From contig NZ_LTAW01000005.1 of assembly GCF_001639725.1 (NCBI RefSeq), forward strand, positions 357,677 to 421,676: a DNA stretch of 64,000 nt. The letters run 5' to 3'. This document shows positions 26,682 to 36,202 of this stretch, piece by piece. Position 1 is the first letter of the stretch, and each line of letters opens with the position of its first letter. This stretch comes from Marinomonas atlantica (GTDB lineage Bacteria; Pseudomonadota; Gammaproteobacteria; Pseudomonadales; Marinomonadaceae). The notes beneath the pieces are model-generated. The model saw only the letters and a list, made by a program, of their open reading frames with translations, had not been told where the DNA came from and ran no database searches. The position numbers and the translations under genes were made by a program.

Positions 26682-28688
26682 GTGACGAAGGTTTGTAAAA
26701 ATATTGGCATTGTGGCCCATGTAGATGCGGGCAAGACCACCTTAACTGAACAGCTGTTATTTGCTTCGGGCGCGACGCGAAAAGTGGGCAGTGTCGATGA
26801 CGGTACGACAGCAACGGACTCTCTAACAGTAGAACGTGAGCGAGGCATTTCTGTTCGATTAGCAACTGAAACCTTCTATTGGAACGATCATCAAATCAAC
26901 CTGATTGATACCCCAGGGCATGTTGATTTTAGTGCAGAAGTGGAACGCTCTTTGCGAGCGTTAGATTGCGCCATTCTTGTAGTTAGTTCAGTCGAAGGTG
27001 TTCAAGCTAATACCAGCAGCATTTTTGATGCGCTACAGTATCTCAATATCCCAACGCTCATTTTTATAAACAAGCTTGATCGAGCAGGTGCAGATGTTGA
27101 ACGTGTCATGGATGAAATCCATCAAGAACTCAGCCCTAATGCTGTCTTATTACAGCAACCAAGCAATTTAGGTCAAACCGATGCCGGAATATCGGATGGC
27201 TGGTTAAAAGCAAGCACCCCTAGCCAATTCACAAGTGAAGAACTTGAGCCATGGTTACAGCCGTTGCTTGAACGCTTGACCGAGTTAGATGATGAGTTGC
27301 TTGAGGCCATTATAGAAAGTGTGCCAGTAACATTCGAGGAAGTGGACCAGAAACTTAGTCATGCTATTTCCTGCAACGAAATTTATCCTGTATTCACGGG
27401 TGTTGCCAAAGCAGGAATTGGCATCAATGAATTTCTAAACGCCATAATTCATTACTTACCTAATGCCAAACAAAATATTAATGCCGCACTTTCAGCGGTC
27501 GTTTTTAAAATTGAGCATGATCAGCGTATTGGCAAAATGGCTTATGTTCGAGTGTTTGAAGGCACTCTCAACGCAAGAGATAAAATTCACAACGCTACTC
27601 GTAGTCACGAAGCACATGTTATTGAAGACAAAGCAAGCCAAGTTAAGCGCGTGATACGCGGTAAATATCATGATATGGATTGTATCGAAGCAGGTGATAT
27701 TGGCGTTGTCAGTGGTCTTCATTCCGCAAAAATAGGCGATATATTAGGGCTTGGTGATGCTGTTCCTGATGCCTATCAGCTCTCCGCACCACTTTTAACC
27801 GTTCAAGTAATACCAGATAATGAAAAAGATTTTAGCGCGCTGGCAAGTGCGCTAACAGAGCTTGCTGATGAAGATCCGCTGCTTAATCTAGAATGGCTAG
27901 TCGAACAGCGAGAGCTTCACGTCAACATCAATGGCTGGATTCAAGTTGAAGTGTTGCAAACAATACTTCAACAGCGTTTTGCTATTCAAGCTACATTCAA
28001 ACAACCCAGTATTATCTATAAAGAAACTCCGACCCAACCTGTTGAAGGGTACGAATGTTACTGGATGCCTAAACCTTGTTGGGCTATTGTACGCTTCTTG
28101 ATTGAGCCAGCTCAAAGAGGCTCAGGTGTGCATTACGAATCAAAAGTCAGCGTTAATCAAATCGCTGCAAAGTATCAAAATGAAATTCAAGCCAATCTCA
28201 CTAAAGCGTTAAAACAAGGTATCAAAGGTTGGAGCATCACGGATGTCAAGATTACCCTCATCGATGGCTCCGATCATGTTCAACACAGCCGCCCTGGTGA
28301 CTTTATAATTGCCACACCTATGGCGATCATGAATGGTTTAAACGAATCTGATACCGATTTACTCGAGCCTATTCTAGATTTTCAGATTCAAGCGGATAGT
28401 GAGCTGCTTGGTACCCTCACCAGTGACATCACTAAAATGCGCGGGCATTTTGACGCCCCAGAGTTTCAAGGGAATCGCGTTATCATACGAGGAAAATTCC
28501 CTGCTGCTACATCACTAGACTACGCAATAAAACTTGCTTCATTGAGTGGGGGCCATGCAAAAATGAGCACACGCTTATCAGGCTATGAGATCTGCTCACC
28601 GGAACAAGGACAAACTACAGCTTACCGTGGCATCAGTCCATTAGAGCGAGACAAGTACATACTTTGGGCTCGTGGCGCACTGCAGTAA
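26682..28688 (+). CDS. TetM-like ribosomal protection-type translation GTPase
   Basis: This is an EF-G-like GTPase of 668 residues. The G domain has AHVDAGKTT (G1, residues 12-20), RGISV (G2), DTPGHVDF (G3) and NKLDRAG (G4). Domains II-V follow in the TetM pattern, including VTDVKITL-like SITDVKITLIDGSDH and DLLEPILDFQI, with a C-terminal region near GYEICSPEQGQTTAYRGISPLERDK. The length fits TetM/TetW/OtrA proteins (about 640-670) rather than EF-G (about 700). Such proteins free ribosomes of tetracycline, but distant chromosomal members may have other roles. The start is GTG with only a weak AGAGA upstream. Codon usage resembles the neighbours, with no sign of mobile DNA. Confidence 0.85.
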   Translation: MTKVCKNIGIVAHVDAGKTTLTEQLLFASGATRKVGSVDDGTTATDSLTVERERGISVRLATETFYWNDHQINLIDTPGHVDFSAEVERSLRALDCAILVVSSVEGVQANTSSIFDALQYLNIPTLIFINKLDRAGADVERVMDEIHQELSPNAVLLQQPSNLGQTDAGISDGWLKASTPSQFTSEELEPWLQPLLERLTELDDELLEAIIESVPVTFEEVDQKLSHAISCNEIYPVFTGVAKAGIGINEFLNAIIHYLPNAKQNINAALSAVVFKIEHDQRIGKMAYVRVFEGTLNARDKIHNATRSHEAHVIEDKASQVKRVIRGKYHDMDCIEAGDIGVVSGLHSAKIGDILGLGDAVPDAYQLSAPLLTVQVIPDNEKDFSALASALTELADEDPLLNLEWLVEQRELHVNINGWIQVEVLQTILQQRFAIQATFKQPSIIYKETPTQPVEGYECYWMPKPCWAIVRFLIEPAQRGSGVHYESKVSVNQIAAKYQNEIQANLTKALKQGIKGWSITDVKITLIDGSDHVQHSRPGDFIIATPMAIMNGLNESDTDLLEPILDFQIQADSELLGTLTSDITKMRGHFDAPEFQGNRVIIRGKFPAATSLDYAIKLASLSGGHAKMSTRLSGYEICSPEQGQTTAYRGISPLERDKYILWARGALQ

Positions 28689-28984
28689 GGTGTGTGTTCG
28701 CCTGACAATCAGCCAGATTTTAAAAAATTAAATAGATATATTACTTTATTTTTTATTGGATGGTGCTTAGTACCTACTAATTCCCTCTTCATCTTTTACA
28801 CGTATTTTTCAAGTCCAAGTTCTATTGCAGAGATGGCGATACTATTGATCGCAATAAGGGGCCATTCCATAATCAATTCATTTGCGTAGGAGGCGTTCCT
28901 GCTTTGGTCTATAATCGACCTAAAATATGCACCCAACCAGAATGCTAAGGCATTCAAGTTTCAGTCTTTTTAAGGAGTATACGG

Positions 28985-29857
28985 ATGAAATTTATTGAGC
29001 CTCTGCACGAGAAAGCTCACAACATGTGGTTGGGAACGATTGAAATGTTGCCTTTGTTCTTTATTGCAATCATCGTTTTAATACTTACGTGGTGCATTTC
29101 GGCTGTTTTAACGCACCTTTTAAGGCAGTCCTTTAAGCGCTCCAATATACGCCCTTCTTTACGAGATCTTTTTGTCACTTTAACTAAAGTGACCCTATGG
29201 ACGATAGGCGTATTGTTTGCAGTCACCGTTATATTTCCAAGTCTAACCCCAGCCAAATTGCTTACAGTGTTAGGCTTAGGTTCTGTGGCAGTAGGATTGG
29301 CGTTTAAAGATATTTTCGAGAATTTTTTTGCTGGCATCTTAATAATGCTTCGAAAACCTATGCGCATTAATGATTACATCGAGTGCGAAGGTATCAGTGG
29401 ACGAGTTGAAAAAATTACAGTTAGAGAAACTTATCTTCGTGAAGTCGACGATCAGCTTATTGTCGTACCAAACAGCTTTTTGTTTAAAAATCCTCTTTAT
29501 ATACTCACAGATCTCACCAAACGCCGTTTTGACCTAGTTGTTGGCGTAGCCTATGGCGAAGATGTTAATAAAGCGCGTGACATTATCATTGAAGCACTCG
29601 AAAACATTGAAGAGATAGATCAAGACCGCGGTATTGAAGTTTATGCCAGAGAATTCAACTCTTCTTCACTAGATTTCACCGTCCGCTGGTGGGCGAAATC
29701 CGACCCGCTGAGCATGCACGTAAGTAGGGATCGAGTCGTCACTGCCATCAAATATGGGCTTGATAACGCTGGTATTGAAATTCCGTTCCCATATCGTACA
29801 CTGACGTTTAAGGAATCTTTGAGCCTAACGAGTCGAGAAGATGACTCTACAAACTAA
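28985..29857 (+). CDS. MscS-family small-conductance mechanosensitive channel
   Basis: This is an inner membrane channel of 290 residues that opens under membrane tension to release solutes in osmotic downshock. Three membrane helices lie in the first about 125 residues. The pore helix is TVLGLGSVAVGLAFKDIFEN, the hallmark Gly/Ala-rich TM3. The MscS beta domain follows (RINDYIECEGISGRVEKIT; VPNSFLF) and then the C-terminal alpha/beta domain. The start has AAGGAG eight bases upstream. Probably monocistronic. Confidence 0.93.
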   Translation: MKFIEPLHEKAHNMWLGTIEMLPLFFIAIIVLILTWCISAVLTHLLRQSFKRSNIRPSLRDLFVTLTKVTLWTIGVLFAVTVIFPSLTPAKLLTVLGLGSVAVGLAFKDIFENFFAGILIMLRKPMRINDYIECEGISGRVEKITVRETYLREVDDQLIVVPNSFLFKNPLYILTDLTKRRFDLVVGVAYGEDVNKARDIIIEALENIEEIDQDRGIEVYAREFNSSSLDFTVRWWAKSDPLSMHVSRDRVVTAIKYGLDNAGIEIPFPYRTLTFKESLSLTSREDDSTN

Positions 29858-29935
29858 TGCTCATTTATGTGTAAAGTTAACCTCTTTGGTTCAAAGATTT
29901 TTTAAATCAAGCTACTGATTTGGGTTGTACTTTAA

Positions 29936-30493
29936 ATGACACACTTTGCTCAACTTAGCCAACGCACACAAACTAAGCTCATGACTTTGGCTCGACCATT
30001 GGATGCGAACAAAAGTGACCTTTTGCTTTCTGCAGAGGCGCCTTGGACTTGTGTGTATTGGCTAAGTGAAGGTGTCGTACGCATGTATTATCTTGATCAA
30101 GACGGCCAAGAGCATAATAAACGTTTCTTTTTAGCGGGCGACTTATTTTGGCCTGTGACTCACTCACTTCGCACTAAAGCCATTGGTTTCTCAATTGAGA
30201 CACTTAGCCCAGTTTTAGGGCAATATTGGTTGTTTGATGAGTTCAAATCTGCATTCAAAGACAATTTTGAGTGGCTAATCTTTAATCAGATTTGGATGGA
30301 GCGTCTATTAGAAGCCAAGCTTTCACGCGAGCGAGATTGGCTTCAGCTAACAGCTATAGCACGATACAGACAGCTGCTCGTCGATCAGCCGACACTGATA
30401 GATCAAGTCCCCGCTCACCACTTGGCAAGTTACTTAGGCATCACGCCTGTCACGCTATCTCGCTTGAAAAAAACGCATAATCTTAACAAATGA
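29936..30493 (+). CDS. Crp/Fnr family transcriptional regulator (short)
   Basis: The protein (185 aa) has an N-terminal cyclic-nucleotide-binding-like beta barrel: WLSEGVVRMYYLDQDGQEHNKRFFLAGDLFWP. A C-terminal region ends in a helix-turn-helix (VPAHHLASYLGITPVTLSRLKK). It lacks iron-sulfur cysteines and cAMP-binding residues are not evident, so the effector is unknown. There is no strong ribosome site before the ATG. It lies 66 bp upstream of a DUF1772-like membrane protein gene on the same strand, its likely partner or target. Confidence 0.85.
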   Translation: MTHFAQLSQRTQTKLMTLARPLDANKSDLLLSAEAPWTCVYWLSEGVVRMYYLDQDGQEHNKRFFLAGDLFWPVTHSLRTKAIGFSIETLSPVLGQYWLFDEFKSAFKDNFEWLIFNQIWMERLLEAKLSRERDWLQLTAIARYRQLLVDQPTLIDQVPAHHLASYLGITPVTLSRLKKTHNLNK

Positions 30494-30559
30494 TAAGGCG
30501 CTCGTTGTAAGTTCTCAGGATACTAAACGTCTCAGCACCGTTAGTTCAAAAGGAGCGCT

Positions 30560-31045
30560 ATGATGACGAAGTTTCTATTAAATCAAAGCAAATTTATAAG
30601 CATTCTGTTGTTTGGCATGATGGCTGGATTCTTTGCCACCTATTCATTCAATGTGAACTATGCCATGCTGCAAGTAGACGGTGCGACATATGCCACAGTC
30701 CAATCCTTGTTTAATATCAATGTACGCCATTTAGGATTTTTTCTATGTTTCTTTGGCGCTGCCGTTGCTCCATTGATTACCTCTCTTTTACTATTTATTA
30801 TTGCAAAGCGTAGAAAGGCTTTGATATGGGCTGTGCTAAGCTTGTTTTATATTTTTGCCATTATTGTATTTACAAAATTTGTTAATTTACCGCTTAATTA
30901 TTACACCGAATCTTGGGCCCCCAATCACTTGCCGAACGACTGGCAAGAAATACGTGATAACTGGAACCAAGCCAACCTTTATCGCACATGGATAAGCATT
31001 GGCCTATTCAGCATAGCCCTGTCTCTTTCTATACAACGCACCTAG
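30560..31045 (+). CDS. DUF1772-like (anthrone oxygenase family) membrane protein
   Basis: This is a 161-residue integral membrane protein with four predicted helices and the pattern FNVNYAMLQVDGATYATVQ, LPLNYY, then WNQANLYRTWISIG. The N-terminal NVNY and the C-terminal Trp-Asn...Arg-Thr arrangement are typical of the DUF1772 group. Bacterial function is unknown. AGGAG precedes a double ATG (30560/30563); either could be used. It is directly behind a Crp/Fnr-type regulator, suggesting a two-gene unit. A terminator hairpin follows. Confidence 0.75.
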   Translation: MMTKFLLNQSKFISILLFGMMAGFFATYSFNVNYAMLQVDGATYATVQSLFNINVRHLGFFLCFFGAAVAPLITSLLLFIIAKRRKALIWAVLSLFYIFAIIVFTKFVNLPLNYYTESWAPNHLPNDWQEIRDNWNQANLYRTWISIGLFSIALSLSIQRT

Positions 31046-31066
31046 CCGAAGCATAGGTAGAGGTCT

Positions 31067-31104
31067 AAAAAACCACCAACACTTGCCAGTATTGGTGGTT
31101 TTAC
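31067..31104. terminator. Bidirectional terminator between the DUF1772-like gene and poxB
   Basis: AAAACCACCAA pairs with TTGGTGGTTTT around a 12-base loop, between convergent genes. Confidence 0.85.
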
Positions 31105-31140
31105 AGTTAGTAAAATAATGGCTGCGCAGAACTGGAGTTT

Positions 31141-32859
31141 CTAGCGAAGAAAATTATCTTTAAGCAAATTTGTCACTTCACTCATACGACCATTTAACAC
31201 CGCTTTAATACCAAACAAAGCGGTTGAAGCTACCTGCCCTGCCTCGATTTTAGGAGGCATAACCAGTTCCATTGGGCTGACTTTAACATCTAATAAAGCG
31301 GGTTTATCAGAAGCTAGCCATTGCTTCATGGCGTTATCAATGTCTTCCGGCTTCTCAACTCGCCAAGCATCCAACCCCATTGCTTTTGCCACTTCTGAAA
31401 AATCAGGGTTTTTCAACTTAGTGAAGCTGTCTAGCTGGCCTTCAACACGCTGTTCCATTTCAACAAAGCCAAGGGACTCATTGTTGTAAATGAGCAGTTT
31501 AACCGGGGTGTTTTCCTGCACCAAGGTTAATAAATCCCCCATCAACATGGTCATGCCACCATCACCACATAGTGCAATGACTGGACGATCAGGATACGCT
31601 TTCGCAATCCCCATTGCCTGAGGATAAGCATTGGCCATGGTGCCATGAGATAAACTAGTAAGAAAACGGCGTGACCCTTTTGCTTCTAAATGGCGCAACA
31701 ACCATACCATTGGTGAGCCACCATCTGCGGTAAAGATAGCATTATCACCTACTAACTCATTAAGTCTTCGTGTTACTGTTTGTGGATGTATCAAAGAGTG
31801 ATCTGAAACTTCTTCTTTGCGATAACCCTCTAAATCTTTTTGCCATTGCTTTAGAGCTTTATCGAGATGGGCTTCATCGCTGCGTTGACTCAATTTTGGC
31901 AACAGCTGTTGGATGGTTGCCTTTACATCACCCGTTAAACCTAAGTCAATTGGGCAGCGTTTACCCAGATGGGTGGTGTCGAGATTAATCTGTGCGATTT
32001 TGGCATTAGTTGGGTAGAACTGTGTATAAGCGAAATCCGTTCCTAAACAGATTAATAGATCACAATCCAGTACGGCTTCCATACCTGCTTTATTGCCTAA
32101 AATCCCCGTCATTCCTGCATGATAAGGGTTATTTGGCTCAATAAATTCTTTCGAGCGTGTACTGTGGACGATCGGAGCATTAAGACACTTTGCTAACTGA
32201 ATAAGCTCTTCGTTGGCACCTTTTGCACCAATGCCCGCATAGAGGGTAATCTTTTCAGCCTCATTAATAAGTCCAACTAACTGATCCATTTCTTGTGGAT
32301 TCGGATGAGTAACAGGCTGAGTGCGATGCACCGACCAATGCATATCACTGTGCATCTTTTCTTTGAACATATCACCATTTACCACCACAACGGCCACACC
32401 TTGATGGGCTAATGCTGCTTGAGCCGCTTGAGTGACAATTCGTTGAGCTTGATCAGGATGAGATATTCTTTCACAAAACACAGAGCATTGTTCATATAAC
32501 TTGGTTTGATCGACTTCTTGAGGAAAATTAAGCCCCTCTTCTTGGCGATCCACGTTTGAAGCAATAAATACTAGGGGCGATCCATTTCGATGAGATTCAA
32601 AAATACCATTGATGAAGTGAAGACTGCCTGGGCCACATGTTCCTGCACAAAGCGCTAATTCTTGAGTCATGTAGGCTTCTGCGCCAGCAGCAAATGCCCC
32701 AACCTCTTCATGACGCACATGCACCCAGTCTATTTCAGAGATTCGAATTTTATCTGTAAAGTGGTTGATTGTATCACCAACAACGCCATAGCAGCGTTTT
32801 GCACCTGCGCTAGCTAATGTTTCAACGATTACTTCAGCAACATCTTTGCTCATCTTCAT
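31141..32859 (-). CDS. poxB: Pyruvate dehydrogenase (quinone) / pyruvate oxidase
   Basis: This is a ThDP- and FAD-dependent enzyme that oxidatively decarboxylates pyruvate to acetate and CO2 and passes electrons to ubiquinone at the membrane. The 572 residues match E. coli PoxB. Visible are the ThDP glutamate region HVRHEEVGAFAAGAEA, the middle FAD-binding domain and the ThDP-Mg motif LCGDGGMTMLMGD...YNNES. The C-terminal part (LDVKVSPMELVMPPKIEAGQ) is followed by the short tail used for membrane activation in the family. AAGGAG precedes the first ATG by three bases and a second ATG (32853) by nine; either start is possible. Confidence 0.92.
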   Translation of the reverse strand: MKMSKDVAEVIVETLASAGAKRCYGVVGDTINHFTDKIRISEIDWVHVRHEEVGAFAAGAEAYMTQELALCAGTCGPGSLHFINGIFESHRNGSPLVFIASNVDRQEEGLNFPQEVDQTKLYEQCSVFCERISHPDQAQRIVTQAAQAALAHQGVAVVVVNGDMFKEKMHSDMHWSVHRTQPVTHPNPQEMDQLVGLINEAEKITLYAGIGAKGANEELIQLAKCLNAPIVHSTRSKEFIEPNNPYHAGMTGILGNKAGMEAVLDCDLLICLGTDFAYTQFYPTNAKIAQINLDTTHLGKRCPIDLGLTGDVKATIQQLLPKLSQRSDEAHLDKALKQWQKDLEGYRKEEVSDHSLIHPQTVTRRLNELVGDNAIFTADGGSPMVWLLRHLEAKGSRRFLTSLSHGTMANAYPQAMGIAKAYPDRPVIALCGDGGMTMLMGDLLTLVQENTPVKLLIYNNESLGFVEMEQRVEGQLDSFTKLKNPDFSEVAKAMGLDAWRVEKPEDIDNAMKQWLASDKPALLDVKVSPMELVMPPKIEAGQVASTALFGIKAVLNGRMSEVTNLLKDNFLR

Positions 32860-33121
32860 TTACTCCTTCATAAGGTATAAATTTATAATGACGCTGTAAT
32901 TCACCTATGTCTCGTTTATAGAGCGACTTTCTTCGAATATGCAAAGAAGTACGTTAAAAACACAATGTTCAAAGAATACGGCTTAACAACCATATAGTTC
33001 ACGAAAAATGACCCTCATAGATAAAACTAATACGTAACTTTTTACTAAAGATGTCATATTTGATAGCCTTCTGTACGACTTCTTTGCACTCCTTCATTAG
33101 CCCTGTTTCAAAGGATATAGA

Positions 33122-34246
33122 ATGCACAAAACTGTTCGCCGATGGGTATATCGCCTTGAAAGACGCTATAACAAGTTCAAGCATCGTTTCAAACGTTGGC
33201 GGGGTTACGCTCCAGTGATTGTTGAGCCTTATATGACCTATGGTACAAAAGATGAATTATGGGTTTCCGGTCGACTATTAGAGGCTAAAGGTGTGCAAGG
33301 AACCATCGAAGACAGTAACTGGAAGAACTTCGTACACATGATGCGTCGCTACCTAAGCGCAGAAATTCCATTTACAGAAATTCAACTGACACTCGGTGCA
33401 GATAAACGTAATGTCTATACCGATGGTAATGGCTACTTTCATTACCGTTGGCCAACCCCTCCAAAAAAAGATGTTGAACAACCTTGGACAAATGTCACGT
33501 TACAACCCGCTGACACAGGGCTACCTAAAGCCCAGAAGCATACCGTGGCACAAATATCCATACCCGACGATAATGCTGAGTTTGGTGTAGTCAGCGATGT
33601 GGACGACACCATAATGCACACAGGTGCCACAAGCTTTTTGAAACATACCAAAACCGTCCTGTTTAACAATGCCCACAGCCGCACGCTATTACCCGGTACG
33701 TCTGAGTTTTACAGTGCGTTGCATAAAGGTGCTACGGGTAACGCTAATAACCCATTCTTTTATGTTTCCAGCAGCCCGTGGAATATTTACGATTTGATTG
33801 CCGAATTTATACGCATCAACAACCTTCCAAAAGGGCCTGTATTGCTAAAAGATTTTGGTTTACGTGAAGATCGCTGGTTTAAAAGTGGTCATCAAGATTA
33901 TAAAACTGATCGTATTAAAACCATCTTAAAAACATACCCGAATTTAAAATTAGTCTTGGTTGGTGATTCAGGACAGCAGGATGTTTATGCCTATTTAAAG
34001 ATTGCTAAAGCTTATCCAGATAGGATCTTAGCCGTTTATATTCGCGACTTAAAACCGAACGATCGATCGGAAAAAATCACGTCTGCAGCCAATGAATATG
34101 CCGACTACCAAGTACCTTTTGCTTTCATTCAAGACGCTGGTGATGCCGTTGAGCATGCTAAAGAACTCTGCTTGGTAACAGATCAAGCCGTCAAATCCGT
34201 TAAAATAGATGCCGCGGCAGATAAGTATGAAAATACTATTGATTAG
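33122..34246 (+). CDS. App1-like phosphatase (DUF2183 domain)
   Basis: The protein (374 aa) starts with a very basic segment (RRWVYRLERRYNKFKHRFKRW). An N-terminal beta domain with DGNGYFHYRW follows, and then a DUF2183/App1 phosphatase domain with the HAD-type motif VVSDVDDTIMHTG (DxDxT), SSSPWNIY and VLVGDSGQQD. Yeast App1 is a phosphatidate phosphatase; bacterial members are uncharacterised. The basic N-terminus may associate with membranes. AAGGA seven bases before the ATG. Monocistronic. Confidence 0.87.
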   Translation: MHKTVRRWVYRLERRYNKFKHRFKRWRGYAPVIVEPYMTYGTKDELWVSGRLLEAKGVQGTIEDSNWKNFVHMMRRYLSAEIPFTEIQLTLGADKRNVYTDGNGYFHYRWPTPPKKDVEQPWTNVTLQPADTGLPKAQKHTVAQISIPDDNAEFGVVSDVDDTIMHTGATSFLKHTKTVLFNNAHSRTLLPGTSEFYSALHKGATGNANNPFFYVSSSPWNIYDLIAEFIRINNLPKGPVLLKDFGLREDRWFKSGHQDYKTDRIKTILKTYPNLKLVLVGDSGQQDVYAYLKIAKAYPDRILAVYIRDLKPNDRSEKITSAANEYADYQVPFAFIQDAGDAVEHAKELCLVTDQAVKSVKIDAAADKYENTID

Positions 34247-34361
34247 TGCAATTACGAAATTTACTTTTTAGCAAGCAGATACCTTATCTAGGATTTGGAT
34301 GCTGAAAATGTAGACTTTAATCAAAGGTCCAAAATATGGCTATGCCGCTTTAATGGCATTA

Positions 34362-34392
34362 TAAAAAAGCCAGCTGTTAATGAAGCTGGCTG
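34362..34392 (-). terminator. Intrinsic terminator after the 34426 gene
   Basis: AGCCAGCT pairs with AGCTGGCT around an eight-base loop, with a T-run on the minus strand. Confidence 0.85.
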
Positions 34393-34425
34393 ATTGCAAA
34401 AAATGTCAGTGGAGGTTATTAATAT

Positions 34426-35109
34426 TTAAGAATCTGCATGTGACGTAGCTTCAAATGTTTCGATGTCTTCAAAACTTCCAAACCAAAATTCAGAGCTCAG
34501 CAAGCTGAATTTACGAGATGAACCGTTATCAGTGATTTGTTGCAATTGCCAAATAATGCCCGGTGCTTCTGCGAACGTATCACCTTGTATCTGATCTTCA
34601 TAAAGGCGGTGTATTAAAGCATCTTCACTTTGACCGTTGGCCAATAAACGCACCATCGCAGACTGTGGTGAGGTATCAAAAATACCCATTTCTTCTTCAT
34701 TGGTCGCTGACACCGTCAGCGCTAATGCAACGCCTGTTGGCTGCGCAAAGGTCCCATTGAAGGCTTCTCGCAACAGTGCGTATGCACTAAACAAAGCTTC
34801 ATGGTAAAGGCAATTTGGATACTGCTCCCAAGCGCGATCATCCAGCATGTCGTGACTTAGCTGATCTACTTTGCCTTCTGTCAATTCTGGGAAAAGGTGC
34901 GTTAATACAATCGCTGCCGCTTCTTGGGGCGTTTGATCGTTAAAAGACATCATGCACATTTCGCGCAGCTCGGACGAACTCATGGATTCAACATCCTCTT
35001 CAAAGCCCATCAACGCTAGCATGGCTTTATAATCAGAATCGGACCACGCATTATCGATCTGCTTAATTTTTTTGAACGAATCAATTTGAACAGTAAATTT
35101 AGGTTGCAT
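34426..35109 (-). CDS. Hypothetical cytosolic protein
   Basis: I do not recognise this 227-residue protein. It is acidic, without signal peptide or membrane segments, with predicted helices throughout (YKAMLALMGFEEDVESMSSSELREMCMMSF; HEALFSAYALLREAFNG). The start ATG has a strong AAGGAG site, codon use matches neighbours and a terminator follows, so it is surely a real gene. No operon partner: the next minus-strand gene upstream is 160 bp away and starts a separate unit. Confidence 0.75.
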   Translation of the reverse strand: MQPKFTVQIDSFKKIKQIDNAWSDSDYKAMLALMGFEEDVESMSSSELREMCMMSFNDQTPQEAAAIVLTHLFPELTEGKVDQLSHDMLDDRAWEQYPNCLYHEALFSAYALLREAFNGTFAQPTGVALALTVSATNEEEMGIFDTSPQSAMVRLLANGQSEDALIHRLYEDQIQGDTFAEAPGIIWQLQQITDNGSSRKFSLLSSEFWFGSFEDIETFEATSHADS

Positions 35110-35270
35110 CGGGTACTCCTTGTTGGAACGCCTGCATTCAATAAAAGACGCTATTGATCTTTAATCATTTAATTCATGCTACGCCTAATAAAATGCTTTG
35201 AATAGCGACCAACGTTAAGATCCACTTTGTGCGCTAAATTGACAAATATAATCAAAATATACGATTCAAA

Positions 35271-35648
35271 TTAGTCTTTAGCGTTCTCTGGTGAACTTTT
35301 CTGAGCCAATAACTTCGACACAACTGGGTCATTCTTATCTTCCCAGTCCAAATCATTCAGAGCTCCAGTCCCGTCTAAAAAAGCATATGCCGCTGCTTGC
35401 GCATCTAGGCCTCCTAGCTCCCTGCCATACACATAGTAAGCGATCATTTTCGATACCACACGATAGGCTTGAAACTCATCAAGCCTTAGCTTGAGCTCTT
35501 CTAATAGCAAGGTTGCATTCTTCCAACCATAGGCTTTCACCACAGCATGGCATGCATTTTCCTTCATCGAAGCTCCCTGCTCTACAGTTAATCCATGCAT
35601 GACATAACCAATCTTACCGGCTGTATTCCAGTTATTAAAAAAGCCCAA
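35271..35648 (-). CDS. Hypothetical protein, start uncertain
   Basis: I do not recognise this protein (125 aa if the TTG at 35648 is used). Helix-rich, cytosolic. An ATG at 35600 gives a 109-residue version, but the residues before it (FFNNWNTAGKIGYV) look protein-like, so I keep the longer form. A weak GGTG precedes the TTG. It lies near the left edge of the repeat-bounded island but outside it. Confidence 0.55.
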   Translation of the reverse strand: MGFFNNWNTAGKIGYVMHGLTVEQGASMKENACHAVVKAYGWKNATLLLEELKLRLDEFQAYRVVSKMIAYYVYGRELGGLDAQAAAYAFLDGTGALNDLDWEDKNDPVVSKLLAQKSSPENAKD

Positions 35649-35935
35649 AACAACACCTAAATAGACCTATGAATGTGCTGATAATTTTATCGCATTAAAA
35701 GAAGCCATACCCATTCGGATACCCCTCAAAAAATGCTTTTTCGCGTCAATCTAGATTTGTGGAGCCCAAAATTTTACTAAAAAAATAAGGCGGAAGACCT
35801 GACAATGGCAATAGAACTCATTATGGAACACACTCTATATCGGATAAATTATCGACCAAGAATACGTTTAAAATTTAAGCAACCGAGAAGCTATCATATA
35901 AGTTGAATTCGCCTGCTATCTATTATGGTAAACGT

Positions 35936-36124
35936 TTATTCAGTCGTCATTAGCTCAACAATTTTTGCATTCAAATCACGTAGGAATACAGAACGATTAA
36001 ACCCTTCAGGATCTTTAGCAACAGGAATATCTTCCTCCTCTGTTAGCCACTTAGAAAAAGGCGCTATAAAATCGTAATGATGCCCTTTTACAACATCACT
36101 TTTTAAGTAAGTGTCTCGATTAGC
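35936..36124 (-). pseudogene. Truncated C-terminal coding remnant abutting the repeat
   Basis: The minus strand has an open frame of 62 codons with no ATG, GTG or TTG start in a sensible place. It is protein-like (GHHYDFIAPFSKWLTEEE, then DPEGFNRSVFLRDLNAKI) and ends at a TAA. Its first about 10 codons are the complement of the repeat copy at 36096-36126. This looks like the last about 50 residues of a gene whose upstream part was cut off at the repeat. I do not recognise the family. Confidence 0.6.
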
Positions 36125-36126
36125 TC
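36096..36126. repeat. Island repeat copy 1 (left boundary)
   Basis: TCACTTTTTAAGTAAGTGTC followed by TCGATTAGCTC. A diverged copy of the repeat TCACTTTTTAAGGTGGGTGT-CTCAATTAAC found six more times to position 39860. Confidence 0.75.
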
Positions 36127-36202
36127 AACCTAATAACTAGGTTAAAGTTGACGCAAGTGCTACAATAAATGTTGCAAGTGAAACAAGCGCAATGAGGTAT
36201 AT

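Larger units (their letters stand above)
35649..36202. other. Gene-free stretch left of the toxin-antitoxin pair
   Basis: It contains a truncated coding remnant on the minus strand (35936-36124), the leftmost copy of the island repeat (36096-36126) and the short upstream region of the parS-like gene. Positions 35649-35930 show nothing I can name. Confidence 0.6.

Noticed and set aside
28692..28889. 65-codon open frame after the TetM-like gene, with a hydrophobic part
   Set aside because: GTG start without ribosome site, no recognisable motif, and it ends without a terminator. The 296-base gap before the MscS gene is better read as non-coding.
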